Shown here piece by piece: positions 8,481 through 16,903 of a DNA stretch of 39,746 nt. Where the stretch lies: positions 1 through 39,746 of IMG/VR virus record IMGVR_UViG_3300017917_005083; one strand, given 5' to 3'. Position 1 is the first letter of the stretch. Every line of letters begins with the position of its first letter. The stretch is from a virus. The notes below the pieces were generated by a model. That model saw nothing but the letters and a program-made list of their open reading frames with translations, was not told the DNA's origin and did not search any database. The translations under genes and the position numbers were made by a program.

Positions 8481-8864
8481 ATGCGATCTATAATTGCTGT
8501 TAGTTTGTTTTTAGGCGCGACATTATTTGCACAGGAACCACCAGTAGCAAAGCATGTTACTGATGATAATAAGGCAAAGTTAAAGTCTCTTGTGTTTGAA
8601 CTTGACGAAGAAGAAAATCAAGCCAAGCTAAAGCAAGCTCACAAGAAAGACTGCGAAAAAATTATTAAAGATAATTGTTTTTCTTGTCACAACAACACTG
8701 CAAAAAATGATTCTATCAAATTGTTTGATGACAAAGATCAAGTCATTCTTCAAGATAATAAAGATTTGTTAGTTAAATTTACAGAAAATAACAAACAATA
8801 TGAGTACTGTAAGAAATTAGATGAAAAACACAATCTAAGAATTAAAAAGTATTTTGATAAATGA
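8481..8864 (+). CDS. Exported CxxCH (c-type haem) protein
   Basis: The 127-residue product has a signal peptide (MRSIIAVSLFLGATLFAQ) and one CxxCH motif (Cys66, Cys69, His70 in NCFSCHNNT), the site for covalent haem attachment in c-type cytochromes, followed by a helical, Lys/Asp-rich tail. Export is what cytochrome c maturation requires, which strengthens the reading. Two further Cys residues (near 58 and 112) could form a disulfide. A sixth haem ligand is not obvious. GAGGACAA precedes the ATG and the start abuts the previous stop. Its last bases overlap the next start (ATGA). A cytochrome-like protein in phage is unusual; a metal or redox role without haem is the alternative. Confidence 0.75.
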   Translation: MRSIIAVSLFLGATLFAQEPPVAKHVTDDNKAKLKSLVFELDEEENQAKLKQAHKKDCEKIIKDNCFSCHNNTAKNDSIKLFDDKDQVILQDNKDLLVKFTENNKQYEYCKKLDEKHNLRIKKYFDK

Positions 8865-9688
8865 AGTTTAGTATAATAATACTTTATTCATCTGATAGAA
8901 AAGCACAGTTAGAAAATTCCATAAAATGTTTATCAGAATCTTATAATTATGATAATGCAGAAAAAATAATTATATGTGATGGCAAATCAAACTTTACACA
9001 CCCTGACTGGACTGTATACGAAGTTAACAGAACCAAAAACTTTTATTGCTGGGCAGACACATTAAATTTTGGTGTAAAAATAGCAAAAAATGACATAATA
9101 ATATACATGGACTCTGATCGTGTTCTTCCTTTAAATTTTTTTGAATTATGTTGTAGTAATATTGAAAGCAATTCATTTGTATATCCAAAAAAATTATTCA
9201 AAATCAAAAAAGACTGTAATTTTGAAGAACTTAAAACAATAAGAGACAATTTTGAAAATTATAAATACTTACTTGAAGACGATCACAGGCATACAAATCC
9301 TTACAAACAAATAAGTGGAACAAATCCATTTTCTGGTTGTGTTTGTTTTTATCGTGAAGATTTTTTAAAATATGGCGGTTTCGATGATGAATTTATTGGT
9401 TGGGGATATCCTGATAGTGATTTTTTTATGAAAACTACCAAAAGTGGTTGTAAATTCATTTCTTTAGATATAAATGAATTACACCAAAAACACGAAAGAA
9501 ATATTTTAACATATGAATTTGCACTACACAATATATTTAATTTAAAAAAATATTGTGATAAATGGTCTATTGAAACAAATGAAATATATGAAAAATGCGA
9601 AAAACATAAAATTAAAATAAACGACTTAAATTCATCAAAAACATTACAAGAATTTTTAATAAAAACAAAAAAAATAAAAATATTTTAA
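8861..9688 (+). CDS. GT2-family glycosyltransferase
   Basis: The 275-residue protein has a GT-A fold signature: an N-terminal strand (SIIILYSS), the metal-binding DSD at residues 84-86 (IIYMDSDRVLPL), and the later SGCVCFYREDFLKYGGFDDE and GWGYPDSDFF segments typical of GT2 enzymes with a galactosyltransferase-like C-terminal part. It would transfer a sugar from a nucleotide donor in the cytoplasm. It overlaps the CxxCH gene by ATGA, linking the protease operon to the glycan island. Its stop shares the bases TTAA with the stop of the opposite gene. Confidence 0.85.
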   Translation: MKFSIIILYSSDRKAQLENSIKCLSESYNYDNAEKIIICDGKSNFTHPDWTVYEVNRTKNFYCWADTLNFGVKIAKNDIIIYMDSDRVLPLNFFELCCSNIESNSFVYPKKLFKIKKDCNFEELKTIRDNFENYKYLLEDDHRHTNPYKQISGTNPFSGCVCFYREDFLKYGGFDDEFIGWGYPDSDFFMKTTKSGCKFISLDINELHQKHERNILTYEFALHNIFNLKKYCDKWSIETNEIYEKCEKHKIKINDLNSSKTLQEFLIKTKKIKIF

Positions 9689-10617
9689 ACAAAACTTTTA
9701 ATTTTTTTTGTTATTTTAGAATTTAATATTCCTTGATAGAAATTATCTTTTCTTATCTTATCTTTAATACCAGAAGTGCTAATATATAAATGTGTATTTT
9801 TTATTAAATCAAGATTTTTTATTTTCATAGATGCTTCTTCTGCTGTTTCATAAAAAAATGGATATTCTTTTCCTAAGTATTCTTCAATTGCTGGCAACCT
9901 ATTTACTAATAGCGGAGTGTTTCTAGCCATACATTCAATAATTACATTGTTGGCACTACTATCAAACAAATTTAAAAAAACCAAATTTTTAGATAATAAC
10001 TTGTCATACTCTTCATTAGTTTTATTTTCTTCAAAATTTACTGTATTATTCACATTATAATATTTTGCTAATAAATCATATCTAAATATATTATCAGGTA
10101 ATTTTAAAATCTTTTTTTTATAAGATGTTTCCAAATCATAGAACGGCTGAAAATTTCGACACCAATGACCAATAAAATATACTGATTTATCATCGTTTGA
10201 TAAAAATTTATTCCACTCAAAAATTATATTTGGTACTTCTGTAGCATGATACACAACTGAAATATTAATTTTTTCACCAATTAAGGACTTTACAAACTTT
10301 GCATTATATTCAGATAAACAAAATATTCCTTTACACTTATTTCTGTTTTTATTCCAAGTTTCTGACTTAAACATTTTATCCAAATCAACATCATTTTCTT
10401 TCCCATAAAAAAACTCAATTGATCTGTTATGTTTTGGAACATTATGAGCAAATCCAACCCAGTATTTTGGTGCAATCATATTTTTTTTTATAAAATCATC
10501 TAAAGCATCTATCATCAACATTCCATCACTTGAATGCAATGATCTAATAGAATTCATGCAATAAGACCATCCTGACCTATGATGTTTCCAGTCTTGAGTA
10601 TTGCTTAAATCATACAT
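9685..10617 (-). CDS. GT-B (GT4-like) glycosyltransferase
   Basis: The 310-residue protein resembles GT4-type glycosyltransferases. The C-terminal Rossmann half has NVIIECMARNTPLLVNRLPA, the E-x7-E nucleotide-sugar region, and the middle has FCLSEYNAKFVKSL and SVVYHATEVP as in this fold. The N-terminal half is short, about 130 residues. It is divergent from the sulfotransferase gene with a 24-base gap and convergent with the GT2 gene. Sugar donor and acceptor cannot be inferred. Confidence 0.75.
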   Translation of the reverse strand: MYDLSNTQDWKHHRSGWSYCMNSIRSLHSSDGMLMIDALDDFIKKNMIAPKYWVGFAHNVPKHNRSIEFFYGKENDVDLDKMFKSETWNKNRNKCKGIFCLSEYNAKFVKSLIGEKINISVVYHATEVPNIIFEWNKFLSNDDKSVYFIGHWCRNFQPFYDLETSYKKKILKLPDNIFRYDLLAKYYNVNNTVNFEENKTNEEYDKLLSKNLVFLNLFDSSANNVIIECMARNTPLLVNRLPAIEEYLGKEYPFFYETAEEASMKIKNLDLIKNTHLYISTSGIKDKIRKDNFYQGILNSKITKKIKSFV

Positions 10618-10641
10618 AATAACTATTATAGTATTAGTTGA

Positions 10642-11349
10642 ATGAAAAAATCATACTTATCACCTTTATGGATATTATGCTTTCCTAGAACTGGTTCTTC
10701 TTATCTTTCATCACTACTAAATAACTTAAATTTATTCCCAACATTTAGTGAGTTGTATCCATGTGAATCATCTGTATTAAATAATGAATTAGGACCAACA
10801 AATAAAAATCAAGCTTTTGGTGAATGGATTCGTGTTTTTGGCAATAAGCATATATGCAAATATACAAAAGCTATAAATCATCAATTTAGTGATCATTTTG
10901 TTGCTGATGAAAAATTAATAAGAAATTTTTTAACTGATATAAAATTTATAAAACTTGTAAGACAAGACAAAATTGAGCAATCAGCATCCACATATATTGC
11001 AAAAAAACTAAATCAATATCATGTTTACAATGATATAATGTTACAAGAATACAAAAATAAAAACTTTGAAATTGATGAAAATGAATTGATTGCGATTCAT
11101 AATAAAATAATACAAGAACAAAACTTTTGGGATTTTATTGATGACAAGAATTGTATTAAAATTTATTATGAAGATTTTATAATAAACGAAAAAAAAGTCA
11201 TTACAAATATTCTTGAATTTGTAAGCATGGAAATTTCATCAGATAAAATTTATTATAGTATAAACAAAAGCAAAGAAAATATGAAAAAGATGAATCACAA
11301 TCTGAAAGAAGTTTGTAAAAAAATAATTACAAGCAAAATACTCTCATGA
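10642..11349 (+). CDS. Stf0-like PAPS-dependent sulfotransferase
   Basis: The 235-residue protein has the 5'-phosphosulfate binding loop of sulfotransferases near the N-terminus (CFPRTGSSYL, residues 13-22) and a 3'-phosphate binding segment (KLVRQDKIEQSAS, near 110-122), the pattern of the Stf0 group that sulfates carbohydrates using PAPS. IYYEDFI follows, as in that family. It is first in a chain of five plus-strand genes joined by overlaps, so it probably sulfates a glycan made by its neighbours. The acceptor is unknown. Confidence 0.82.
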   Translation: MKKSYLSPLWILCFPRTGSSYLSSLLNNLNLFPTFSELYPCESSVLNNELGPTNKNQAFGEWIRVFGNKHICKYTKAINHQFSDHFVADEKLIRNFLTDIKFIKLVRQDKIEQSASTYIAKKLNQYHVYNDIMLQEYKNKNFEIDENELIAIHNKIIQEQNFWDFIDDKNCIKIYYEDFIINEKKVITNILEFVSMEISSDKIYYSINKSKENMKKMNHNLKEVCKKIITSKILS

Positions 11350-12071
11350 TAAAAAACTTGTTGCATAATACTGAACCTTTCTTTGTTCATTTCCCGGGCA
11401 ATTCTTTTTTTTCTTGCTATTCACTAGAAATAAAAAAATATATAGAATCAAAAACTCAGGAAAATAAAAAACAAATGTTGGATTTTTGTATTATAACATG
11501 GAATTCAGAATATAATAAACAGAAAGGTATACTAGAAACTTCTTGCGAAAAATTTGGTTATGAATACAAAGTTTTAGGTATTGATTCACATTGGAAAAAC
11601 AACAGAGACAAAATAAATCTATTGTTAGAATATTTTTCAAATAATAACACTAATTACAAATATTTAATAGGTTGTGATTCATTTGATGTTGTTTGTGTAA
11701 GAAGATTAGATAACATAATTGAATTATTTAAAAATTTTGACTGCGACTTATTATTCAATGCTGAAAGAAGGTTTTGGCCACCTAGACATTTGCCAGAAAT
11801 AAAAGATTTTGAAAATTCGATAGCTCCAAAAAATGCATTTAACAAATATTTAAATGCTGGTTTGTGGATTGGAAAATATGATTTTTGTAAACACTTTTTC
11901 GCATATATAAAAACAATAGAAAAAGATTTAAATATAATGAAAGATTCAGAACAAATATTAATAAAACAAGGACATAAAAAATTTAATAAAAATATAAAAA
12001 TTGATTACAATTGTATTTTATTTCAAAATTTAAATTTACAAAATCATAAAAATATATTACTTAATATATGA
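11346..12071 (+). CDS. PLOD-like glycosyltransferase
   Basis: The 241-residue protein resembles the glycosyltransferase domain of procollagen lysyl hydroxylase (PLOD) and collagen galactosyltransferase-like enzymes, also found in large viruses. Visible marks are YLIGCDSFDVV with acidic residues at 111 and 114, FNAERRFWPP, and YLNAGLWIG. These enzymes transfer hexose from UDP-sugars to hydroxyl groups on proteins. It starts inside the stop of the sulfotransferase gene (ATGA) and ends inside the next start (ATGA). No lysyl hydroxylase domain is present. Confidence 0.75.
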   Translation: MIKNLLHNTEPFFVHFPGNSFFSCYSLEIKKYIESKTQENKKQMLDFCIITWNSEYNKQKGILETSCEKFGYEYKVLGIDSHWKNNRDKINLLLEYFSNNNTNYKYLIGCDSFDVVCVRRLDNIIELFKNFDCDLLFNAERRFWPPRHLPEIKDFENSIAPKNAFNKYLNAGLWIGKYDFCKHFFAYIKTIEKDLNIMKDSEQILIKQGHKKFNKNIKIDYNCILFQNLNLQNHKNILLNI

Positions 12072-12793
12072 ACATTTTAATAAATAAAAATAGACATCTT
12101 GGAGATGCAGTAGCCATAATAAACACAATACATAATATATCTTTAGAAAAAAATATTAAATTCAATGTATATGGAGCTTATTATCTGAAAGAGTTAACAG
12201 ATATTTTTGATTATTGCAATTTAAAATATTGTGGAATACCCGATGATGTATTTGAAAACAATTCATCTATTTCAGAATTTTTATTTATCAATAAAACAAA
12301 TGTTCCTTTTTTGTCAAATAGACATTTTTTTATTGATAATAAAATACAACATAAAATAAAAAAAATAGAAATGCCAAAAAAGAAAATAAAATCATGTAAA
12401 AAAAATGAAAATATTTTATTTCAATTTGATAGTAGAACTACACATGAAAATAAAATAAAAATTAATGATGAAAAAATAAATCGAATACTGTCATTAAAAC
12501 ATGAAAACTGTAATAAGTTTGGAGTTGGAGGAAAAGACACAAAACCTTACACAAATAAACAATTTATTTTAGGAAATATAAAAGAAATTTCAGAATCATT
12601 AAATTGTTGTAAATATTTTATTGGAATAGATAGTGGTGTTTCTCACATAGCTGGAACTTTAGAAATAAATGGACTAGTTTTAATCAATCATTTGTTGGAA
12701 CCACATTGCGAAGAATTAAAAATATTTTATCAATTATACTATACAAGTCTTGAAATAAAAAAAATATCCGAGGTTTTTCCAAATGAATTATGA
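12068..12793 (+). CDS. GT9-like heptosyltransferase
   Basis: The 241-residue protein has the marks of GT9 heptosyltransferases (WaaC/WaaF type): RHLGDAVAIINTIH at the N-terminus (Gly12-Asp13) and FIGIDSGVSHIAGTL around Asp188, where the DSGxxH region binds the ADP-heptose donor. It is shorter than the usual roughly 350 residues, so it is a minimal or diverged member. Its link to HldE at 3800, which would make ADP-heptose, is the strongest functional connection in the island. ATGA overlap upstream and an 11-base overlap downstream imply co-translation. Confidence 0.78.
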   Translation: MNILINKNRHLGDAVAIINTIHNISLEKNIKFNVYGAYYLKELTDIFDYCNLKYCGIPDDVFENNSSISEFLFINKTNVPFLSNRHFFIDNKIQHKIKKIEMPKKKIKSCKKNENILFQFDSRTTHENKIKINDEKINRILSLKHENCNKFGVGGKDTKPYTNKQFILGNIKEISESLNCCKYFIGIDSGVSHIAGTLEINGLVLINHLLEPHCEELKIFYQLYYTSLEIKKISEVFPNEL

Positions 12794-13349
12794 AAAAATA
12801 TCTTTATTTATGGATTTTGACGAAGCAATAACAAATACATATTGTATTGTTGATAATTTTTCTTTAAAATCAAAAGAAAAAGATGTGACAAATTCAGAAC
12901 TTTTTTTAGTGTATGATTTAATGAAAAATTTAAATATAAATAATACAATTATTGTTTCTGACAATGAAAATAGATTAACTTATTTTATTAAATCAATTTG
13001 TGAAAAAACAAAAATAATTAAAAATTTTGAAGAAATAGAAAATGAAAAAATTGATGATAATTTGAATAATTTTTTAATTTTTCAATCACTTAAACCATCA
13101 AGCTATAATGAAAAAAAATATGGATGGATGGAAATAATGGATTATTTTTGCAATATTAAAAATACAAATTTAATTCTTCAATTTAACTATACAGAAAAAT
13201 GTAAAAACATAATTTTAAATTATCATCAAACTTTATTAGTTAATGAATACAAAGTTCTTGTTGTAGATGAAAACATTCTAGCTAATTATTATTATTTTGA
13301 AAATAAAAAACAGTCATGTCCAATATTTGGATTAACTAAAATTATATGA
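12783..13349 (+). CDS. Unknown protein of the glycan operon
   Basis: This 188-residue protein is not recognised. The N-terminal LFMDFDEAITNTY faintly resembles a HAD-phosphatase motif I (DxD), and a later segment (NTIIVSDNENRLTYFI) could be a second strand of such a fold, but the remaining HAD motifs are not seen. Its start overlaps the GT9 gene by 11 bases and its stop overlaps the next gene by ATGA, so it belongs to the glycan operon. Confidence 0.65.
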   Translation: MNYEKISLFMDFDEAITNTYCIVDNFSLKSKEKDVTNSELFLVYDLMKNLNINNTIIVSDNENRLTYFIKSICEKTKIIKNFEEIENEKIDDNLNNFLIFQSLKPSSYNEKKYGWMEIMDYFCNIKNTNLILQFNYTEKCKNIILNYHQTLLVNEYKVLVVDENILANYYYFENKKQSCPIFGLTKII

Positions 13350-14293
13350 GAATTGCACACTTATGTCATTTCGGACCAAGAGCAAACATCATAATAAATC
13401 AAGGTTTATTTAATTCAAACATGGACTTTGATTGCAGTAAAGATTTTAGAACAACTAATAAAATTATAAAAAAAAGAAGTAAAGATATTATTTATAATTT
13501 AAAAAAGTATGACATTATTTTTTGTGGTGACAAAATTTTTTCTGCTGTTATAGATGCTCAACAAGTTTGGAATAAAATAATTTGGTACGATTATGAAGAT
13601 CAAACAAGCGTGGATACAAGCGTACTTCAAAATAGCTTAATTTACTTTAAACGATCTTTAGTTGATAAAGACAGAAACAGAATAGTTTATAATAAAAAAA
13701 TATATCCGATAGATTATTGTGCTTTAGATGAATATTATACAGACGAAATAGAAAAAACGATAAATATATCTTGTTTATTTGACAAACGAACATCTGGTCA
13801 AAGAAGAAATAATATTACTAATTTTTTAGAAAATGAAAACATTCCAAATTGTCAAATAGGGTTGGTAAGTGAAGATGGTTCTTACGGAAGAAATTCAATA
13901 TACAAGCCAAACAATAATTTCAAAAATTATATTCAAACACTAGCAAAAAGCAAGATAGTCTTTACTGCCTTTCCTGAACCTCATGATGGAGATTCAAGAA
14001 ATTGGGAGGCTTTTTCATCTGGTGCTTTGGTGTTTAGAGACAAAACTTTTATACAAAGTCCTAATCCATTGATTGATAGCAAACACTTTATTGAATTTGA
14101 TGCAAATAGTCATGAATCAATTCATCAAGCAATAAAAAAAGCAAAATATTTTTTATGTAATCATGATGAGCTAAAAACAATATCACAAGAAGGATTTAAA
14201 CATGTAAAAAAATATCATATGGCAAAAAACAGAATTTTTTATATGCTCGACCTTTTTAATCAGGTTAAAAAATCTAAAATTTATTATTTATAA
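13346..14293 (+). CDS. GT-B glycosyltransferase (Glyco_trans_1_2-like)
   Basis: The 315-residue protein ends with a typical GT-B C-terminal domain: GDSRNWEAFSSGALVF, a loop to EFDANSHESIHQAIKKA and a helical end (FKHVKKYHMAKNRI), as in the Glyco_trans_1_2 group used in spore, capsule and phage-encoded glycan synthesis. The N-terminal half is weakly conserved. It is the last of the five overlapping plus-strand genes and converges on the methyltransferase gene with a 20-base overlap of their 3' ends. Confidence 0.75.
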   Translation: MRIAHLCHFGPRANIIINQGLFNSNMDFDCSKDFRTTNKIIKKRSKDIIYNLKKYDIIFCGDKIFSAVIDAQQVWNKIIWYDYEDQTSVDTSVLQNSLIYFKRSLVDKDRNRIVYNKKIYPIDYCALDEYYTDEIEKTINISCLFDKRTSGQRRNNITNFLENENIPNCQIGLVSEDGSYGRNSIYKPNNNFKNYIQTLAKSKIVFTAFPEPHDGDSRNWEAFSSGALVFRDKTFIQSPNPLIDSKHFIEFDANSHESIHQAIKKAKYFLCNHDELKTISQEGFKHVKKYHMAKNRIFYMLDLFNQVKKSKIYYL

Positions 14294-14843
14294 ACATTAA
14301 AAGTCCTCTCTCGCACCTTTCGCCTTCAATAGATGATTTAGCAAAGTTTACAAAAGAATGATTTCCAAGCAAGTTAACATCAAACATAGATGAGTCATGA
14401 AAAAATATAATACCTTTATTTTTAGTTATTCGTTTATAATTTTCAAAATTACTACTAAAGTTTTTGTGACTTGCATCTTGTATTATTAAATCATATTCAT
14501 CATTTTTGCAAGATGAAATATAACTTTTTTCGTCAGAAGTAACTAACTTTATATTTTTATCAATATTTTTTATAAATTTTGGCATTTCATAATTCCAATC
14601 ACGCCAATTATCAACAAGTGTTAAGTTTCCGACATTATTTATTTTAATTGCTTCTACTAGGGAAGTTGTTACAAATCCTGATCCATAACCTACTTCTAAT
14701 ATATTTTTTGGTTTATGTGATAAAACAGTTGAAAAAATTAATAAATTATGACAAAAATCTACAGAAGAAGAATCAGTTTTGTAAGATGATAAAACTTTTA
14801 TAAAATCAGCTATGTCACAGTAAAATTTTTCTTTATAATTCAT
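14274..14843 (-). CDS. Class I SAM-dependent methyltransferase
   Basis: The 189-residue protein has motif I of SAM methyltransferases (NILEVGYGSGFVTTSLV), an acidic residue after strand 2 (LTLVDNW), and motif post-II (YDLIIQDASH), with FFHDSS after strand 5, as in Methyltransf_24-like enzymes. The substrate may be a sugar in the adjoining island, but protein or small-molecule substrates are possible. It is translationally coupled to the upstream leader-family gene by an ATGA overlap at 14840-14843. Confidence 0.8.
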   Translation of the reverse strand: MNYKEKFYCDIADFIKVLSSYKTDSSSVDFCHNLLIFSTVLSHKPKNILEVGYGSGFVTTSLVEAIKINNVGNLTLVDNWRDWNYEMPKFIKNIDKNIKLVTSDEKSYISSCKNDEYDLIIQDASHKNFSSNFENYKRITKNKGIIFFHDSSMFDVNLLGNHSFVNFAKSSIEGERCERGLLMFINNKF

Positions 14844-15355
14844 CTTTGTATCAAGCCACCGCCATAAGGATTTTTTACACCATGTCCCACAATAGGGGGT
14901 TCTTTAGCTGGTCCCCCTCCATAAACTTTAACTGAAGGTGCTTCTCCTCTACTTGCTCTTTCTATTAAATTATTTAAAACCCTCATCTGATCTGATGCTT
15001 TGTCTTGACGAGCCTCATCTGTAAAAGACCATGCTTCATCTCCATGTCCACCCGTCAAAGTAAAACGATAATAACTAGAACTTGGCCTATCTTTAGAAAT
15101 TGTTAATTTATATCTAAAATCTTTTAGAATTTTACCAAACTCTTTGTTAAGATATCTAAATTCTTCTTTAGCTCCAGTATTAATATTTCTTACTTGAGAA
15201 ACAATTGGACTAGATAATTCAGCAGCACCGGCTTTAGAACTACCACCACCAAAAATAGAATTAAGACCTAAAAGACCAGCAGCAAGCCATGATCTCCATG
15301 ATTCATCATATTGTTCTGGATGGTTTTCTTCAATATATTCAATAAATGTTTTCAT
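14840..15355 (-). CDS. Capsid-targeting-leader family protein
   Basis: The 171-residue product starts with MKTFIEYIEE, the same leader as T4 internal proteins (MKTYQEFIAE), followed by IEE-N, a plausible prohead protease site. A short hydrophobic glycine-rich stretch follows (WLAAGLLGLNSIFGGG, residues 24-39), then a hydrophilic domain (about 60-130) and a Gly/Pro-rich tail. No function is recognised. There is no ribosome site; AATAAATA ends four bases before the ATG. I infer a late protein packaged in the head. Confidence 0.75.
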   Translation of the reverse strand: MKTFIEYIEENHPEQYDESWRSWLAAGLLGLNSIFGGGSSKAGAAELSSPIVSQVRNINTGAKEEFRYLNKEFGKILKDFRYKLTISKDRPSSSYYRFTLTGGHGDEAWSFTDEARQDKASDQMRVLNNLIERASRGEAPSVKVYGGGPAKEPPIVGHGVKNPYGGGLIQR

Positions 15356-15359
15356 ACAT

Positions 15360-15367
15360 TATTTATT
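15360..15367 (-). promoter_or_regulatory. AATAAATA late-type box four bases before ATG
   Basis: On the minus strand this reads CAATAAATAATGTATG, placing the start codon four bases after the box. With T4-like spacing, transcription would begin at or next to the A of the ATG, giving a leaderless mRNA. The same arrangement occurs at 18401, 18432 and 28976. Confidence 0.45.
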
Positions 15368-15431
15368 GCATTTTATGATTTTTTACTAATTATAAATATA
15401 ACGAAACTTTTTAAAGTATAAGTAACAAATA

Positions 15432-15884
15432 TTACTTTTTATTCACAGCTGATTTAAATTCAACTAGACTTATATTTGTACACAGAGGCTTATTATCAAT
15501 CCATACCCAAATCGTTTTCAAAACACCCTTACACATAATTTTTACTTTTTTATCCAAATTTTCATTTCCAGAAAACTTTGCATCAGCCAATATCATTTCT
15601 CTATCATCAAAAAATTCTATAAACAAAATATTTTCATAGGCGGTAAATTTTGTGTCAAGCAAATTTAATTTAACATCTTTGCCAAATTGCCAAGAGCCTC
15701 CACTTGTTGGCATAGTTAAATCTACTATTTCTTTCTTTATATCATCATTCGTTATGTAAAACTTTTCTGCATGAGGTTGTATGCTCCAAATTTTAGTTGC
15801 AATAAAAGCTACCAATGCAAGATTTGAAAGCAACATAGACAACACTCCAAATCTAAACCAACCCAAATTACTGTGACAACCCAT
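15432..15884 (-). CDS. Single-pass membrane protein, unknown
   Basis: The 150-residue protein has one N-terminal transmembrane segment (residues 13-33, GVLSMLLSNLALVAFIATKIW) and a soluble beta-rich domain that would face the periplasm. Two Cys residues lie late in the domain (IMCKGV and PLCTNI). AGAGGTGAG gives a strong ribosome site before the ATG at 15884. It follows thyX on the same strand with 56 bases between. No family recognised. Confidence 0.75.
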   Translation of the reverse strand: MGCHSNLGWFRFGVLSMLLSNLALVAFIATKIWSIQPHAEKFYITNDDIKKEIVDLTMPTSGGSWQFGKDVKLNLLDTKFTAYENILFIEFFDDREMILADAKFSGNENLDKKVKIMCKGVLKTIWVWIDNKPLCTNISLVEFKSAVNKK

Positions 15885-15940
15885 AACTCACCTCTTATCA
15901 TTAAATTAGTAAGAAAAATTAATATTAATATTGCGGTCAG

Positions 15941-16822
15941 TTATACCTGTTCGTTAAAGCCAAGGTCTATAGCTTTTTCTCGCCATTCAGATTGTTCGCG
16001 TTTGTTATCACTAGCAATTTGAGGAATTTTTAGTTGCCAAGCATTTTGATTTATAAAGTCAGATAATGCTTCAACCTCCAAACTTGAAAGTTTAAGAGCA
16101 TCTCTCATGGTGTGATAATCATTCCAAGCCTCAATTGTCCAAGGAACAAGTGGTGAAATAAGTTGTATAATCGCATCTGCATATACCCTTATTTCTTTTT
16201 GGGCATGACTGTCTGATCTTAATGCAAGAAGGTGTAAAAGGTTATGTAAGTCTTGCTTCCAATACCATTCTGTGTATAAATTAAGTGGTAATATCATTCG
16301 TGCTTGTTCCCTAGCTACACCGGCATCAAGCATTTTTAAATATACTGCATAACAATCATAAGCATCTTGTTTTATTTTGTCACAGAACTCTTTTGCGATA
16401 TCTGTATCTAATGGTTCTGTTCCGCCTTGTTTGTTTGTTTTTGATTGTTGCCTTATCTCATCAGGAGATGGAAAATAAAATTCATCTTTCATAACTGAAT
16501 ATCTTCCTGAAATTTCATTCAGACTAGATGATCTATGTCTGATCATTTGTCTTGCAACAAATACAGGCAACTTCATGTGAAATTTAAATACAACACCCTC
16601 AAATGGAGATGTGTGACTGTGCCTCATAAGATAACGAATTAGACCTTTATCTTCATTTATAGATTTAGTTCCATCACCATACGAAACTCTTGCCATCTGA
16701 GCTACAGCGTAATCACAAGTTTGCCCATCTGGAATAATTCTAGGCATAACATCAATTAATTTTACAAAACCTTTATCAAGACAACTAATTTCTTTTGTTG
16801 GCACTAGATCAAAAGCATCCAT
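15941..16822 (-). CDS. thyX: Flavin-dependent thymidylate synthase ThyX
   Basis: The 293-residue protein makes dTMP from dUMP using FAD, NADPH and methylene-tetrahydrofolate. The diagnostic motif RHRSSSLNEISGRY (residues 95-108) matches RHRxxSxNExSxRY. ARMILPLNLYTEWYWKQDLHNLLHLL and the Arg-Ser-Asp-His region that completes the active site follow. The length suits the longer phage and bacterial forms. GGAG lies before the ATG. Together with dCMP deaminase (28312) and the dNMP kinase (19036) it completes a dTTP supply route. A sigma70-like promoter lies just upstream. Confidence 0.96.
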   Translation of the reverse strand: MDAFDLVPTKEISCLDKGFVKLIDVMPRIIPDGQTCDYAVAQMARVSYGDGTKSINEDKGLIRYLMRHSHTSPFEGVVFKFHMKLPVFVARQMIRHRSSSLNEISGRYSVMKDEFYFPSPDEIRQQSKTNKQGGTEPLDTDIAKEFCDKIKQDAYDCYAVYLKMLDAGVAREQARMILPLNLYTEWYWKQDLHNLLHLLALRSDSHAQKEIRVYADAIIQLISPLVPWTIEAWNDYHTMRDALKLSSLEVEALSDFINQNAWQLKIPQIASDNKREQSEWREKAIDLGFNEQV

Positions 16823-16845
16823 CTATTCACTCCAAGTGTTTATTT

Positions 16846-16873
16846 AATCTAGCAAAAATAAAGTTAATGTCAA
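16846..16873 (-). promoter_or_regulatory. Sigma70-like promoter of thyX
   Basis: On the minus strand TTGACA (16868-16873) is followed after 16 bases by TAGATT (16846-16851), ending 23 bases before the thyX ATG. The -35 box is a perfect match. Its first bases overlap the T run of the terminator hairpin just upstream. Confidence 0.55.
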
Positions 16874-16903
16874 AAAAAAAGAGAGGTTTTCAGGAAACCT
16901 CTC
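16872..16903 (-). terminator. Rho-independent terminator (minus strand)
   Basis: GAGAGGTTT and AAACCTCTC (16881-16889 and 16895-16903) form a 9-base stem with a 5-base loop. Read on the minus strand it is followed by nine T (plus-strand A at 16872-16880). It would stop minus-strand transcripts coming from beyond 17420 before the thyX promoter. Confidence 0.75.
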
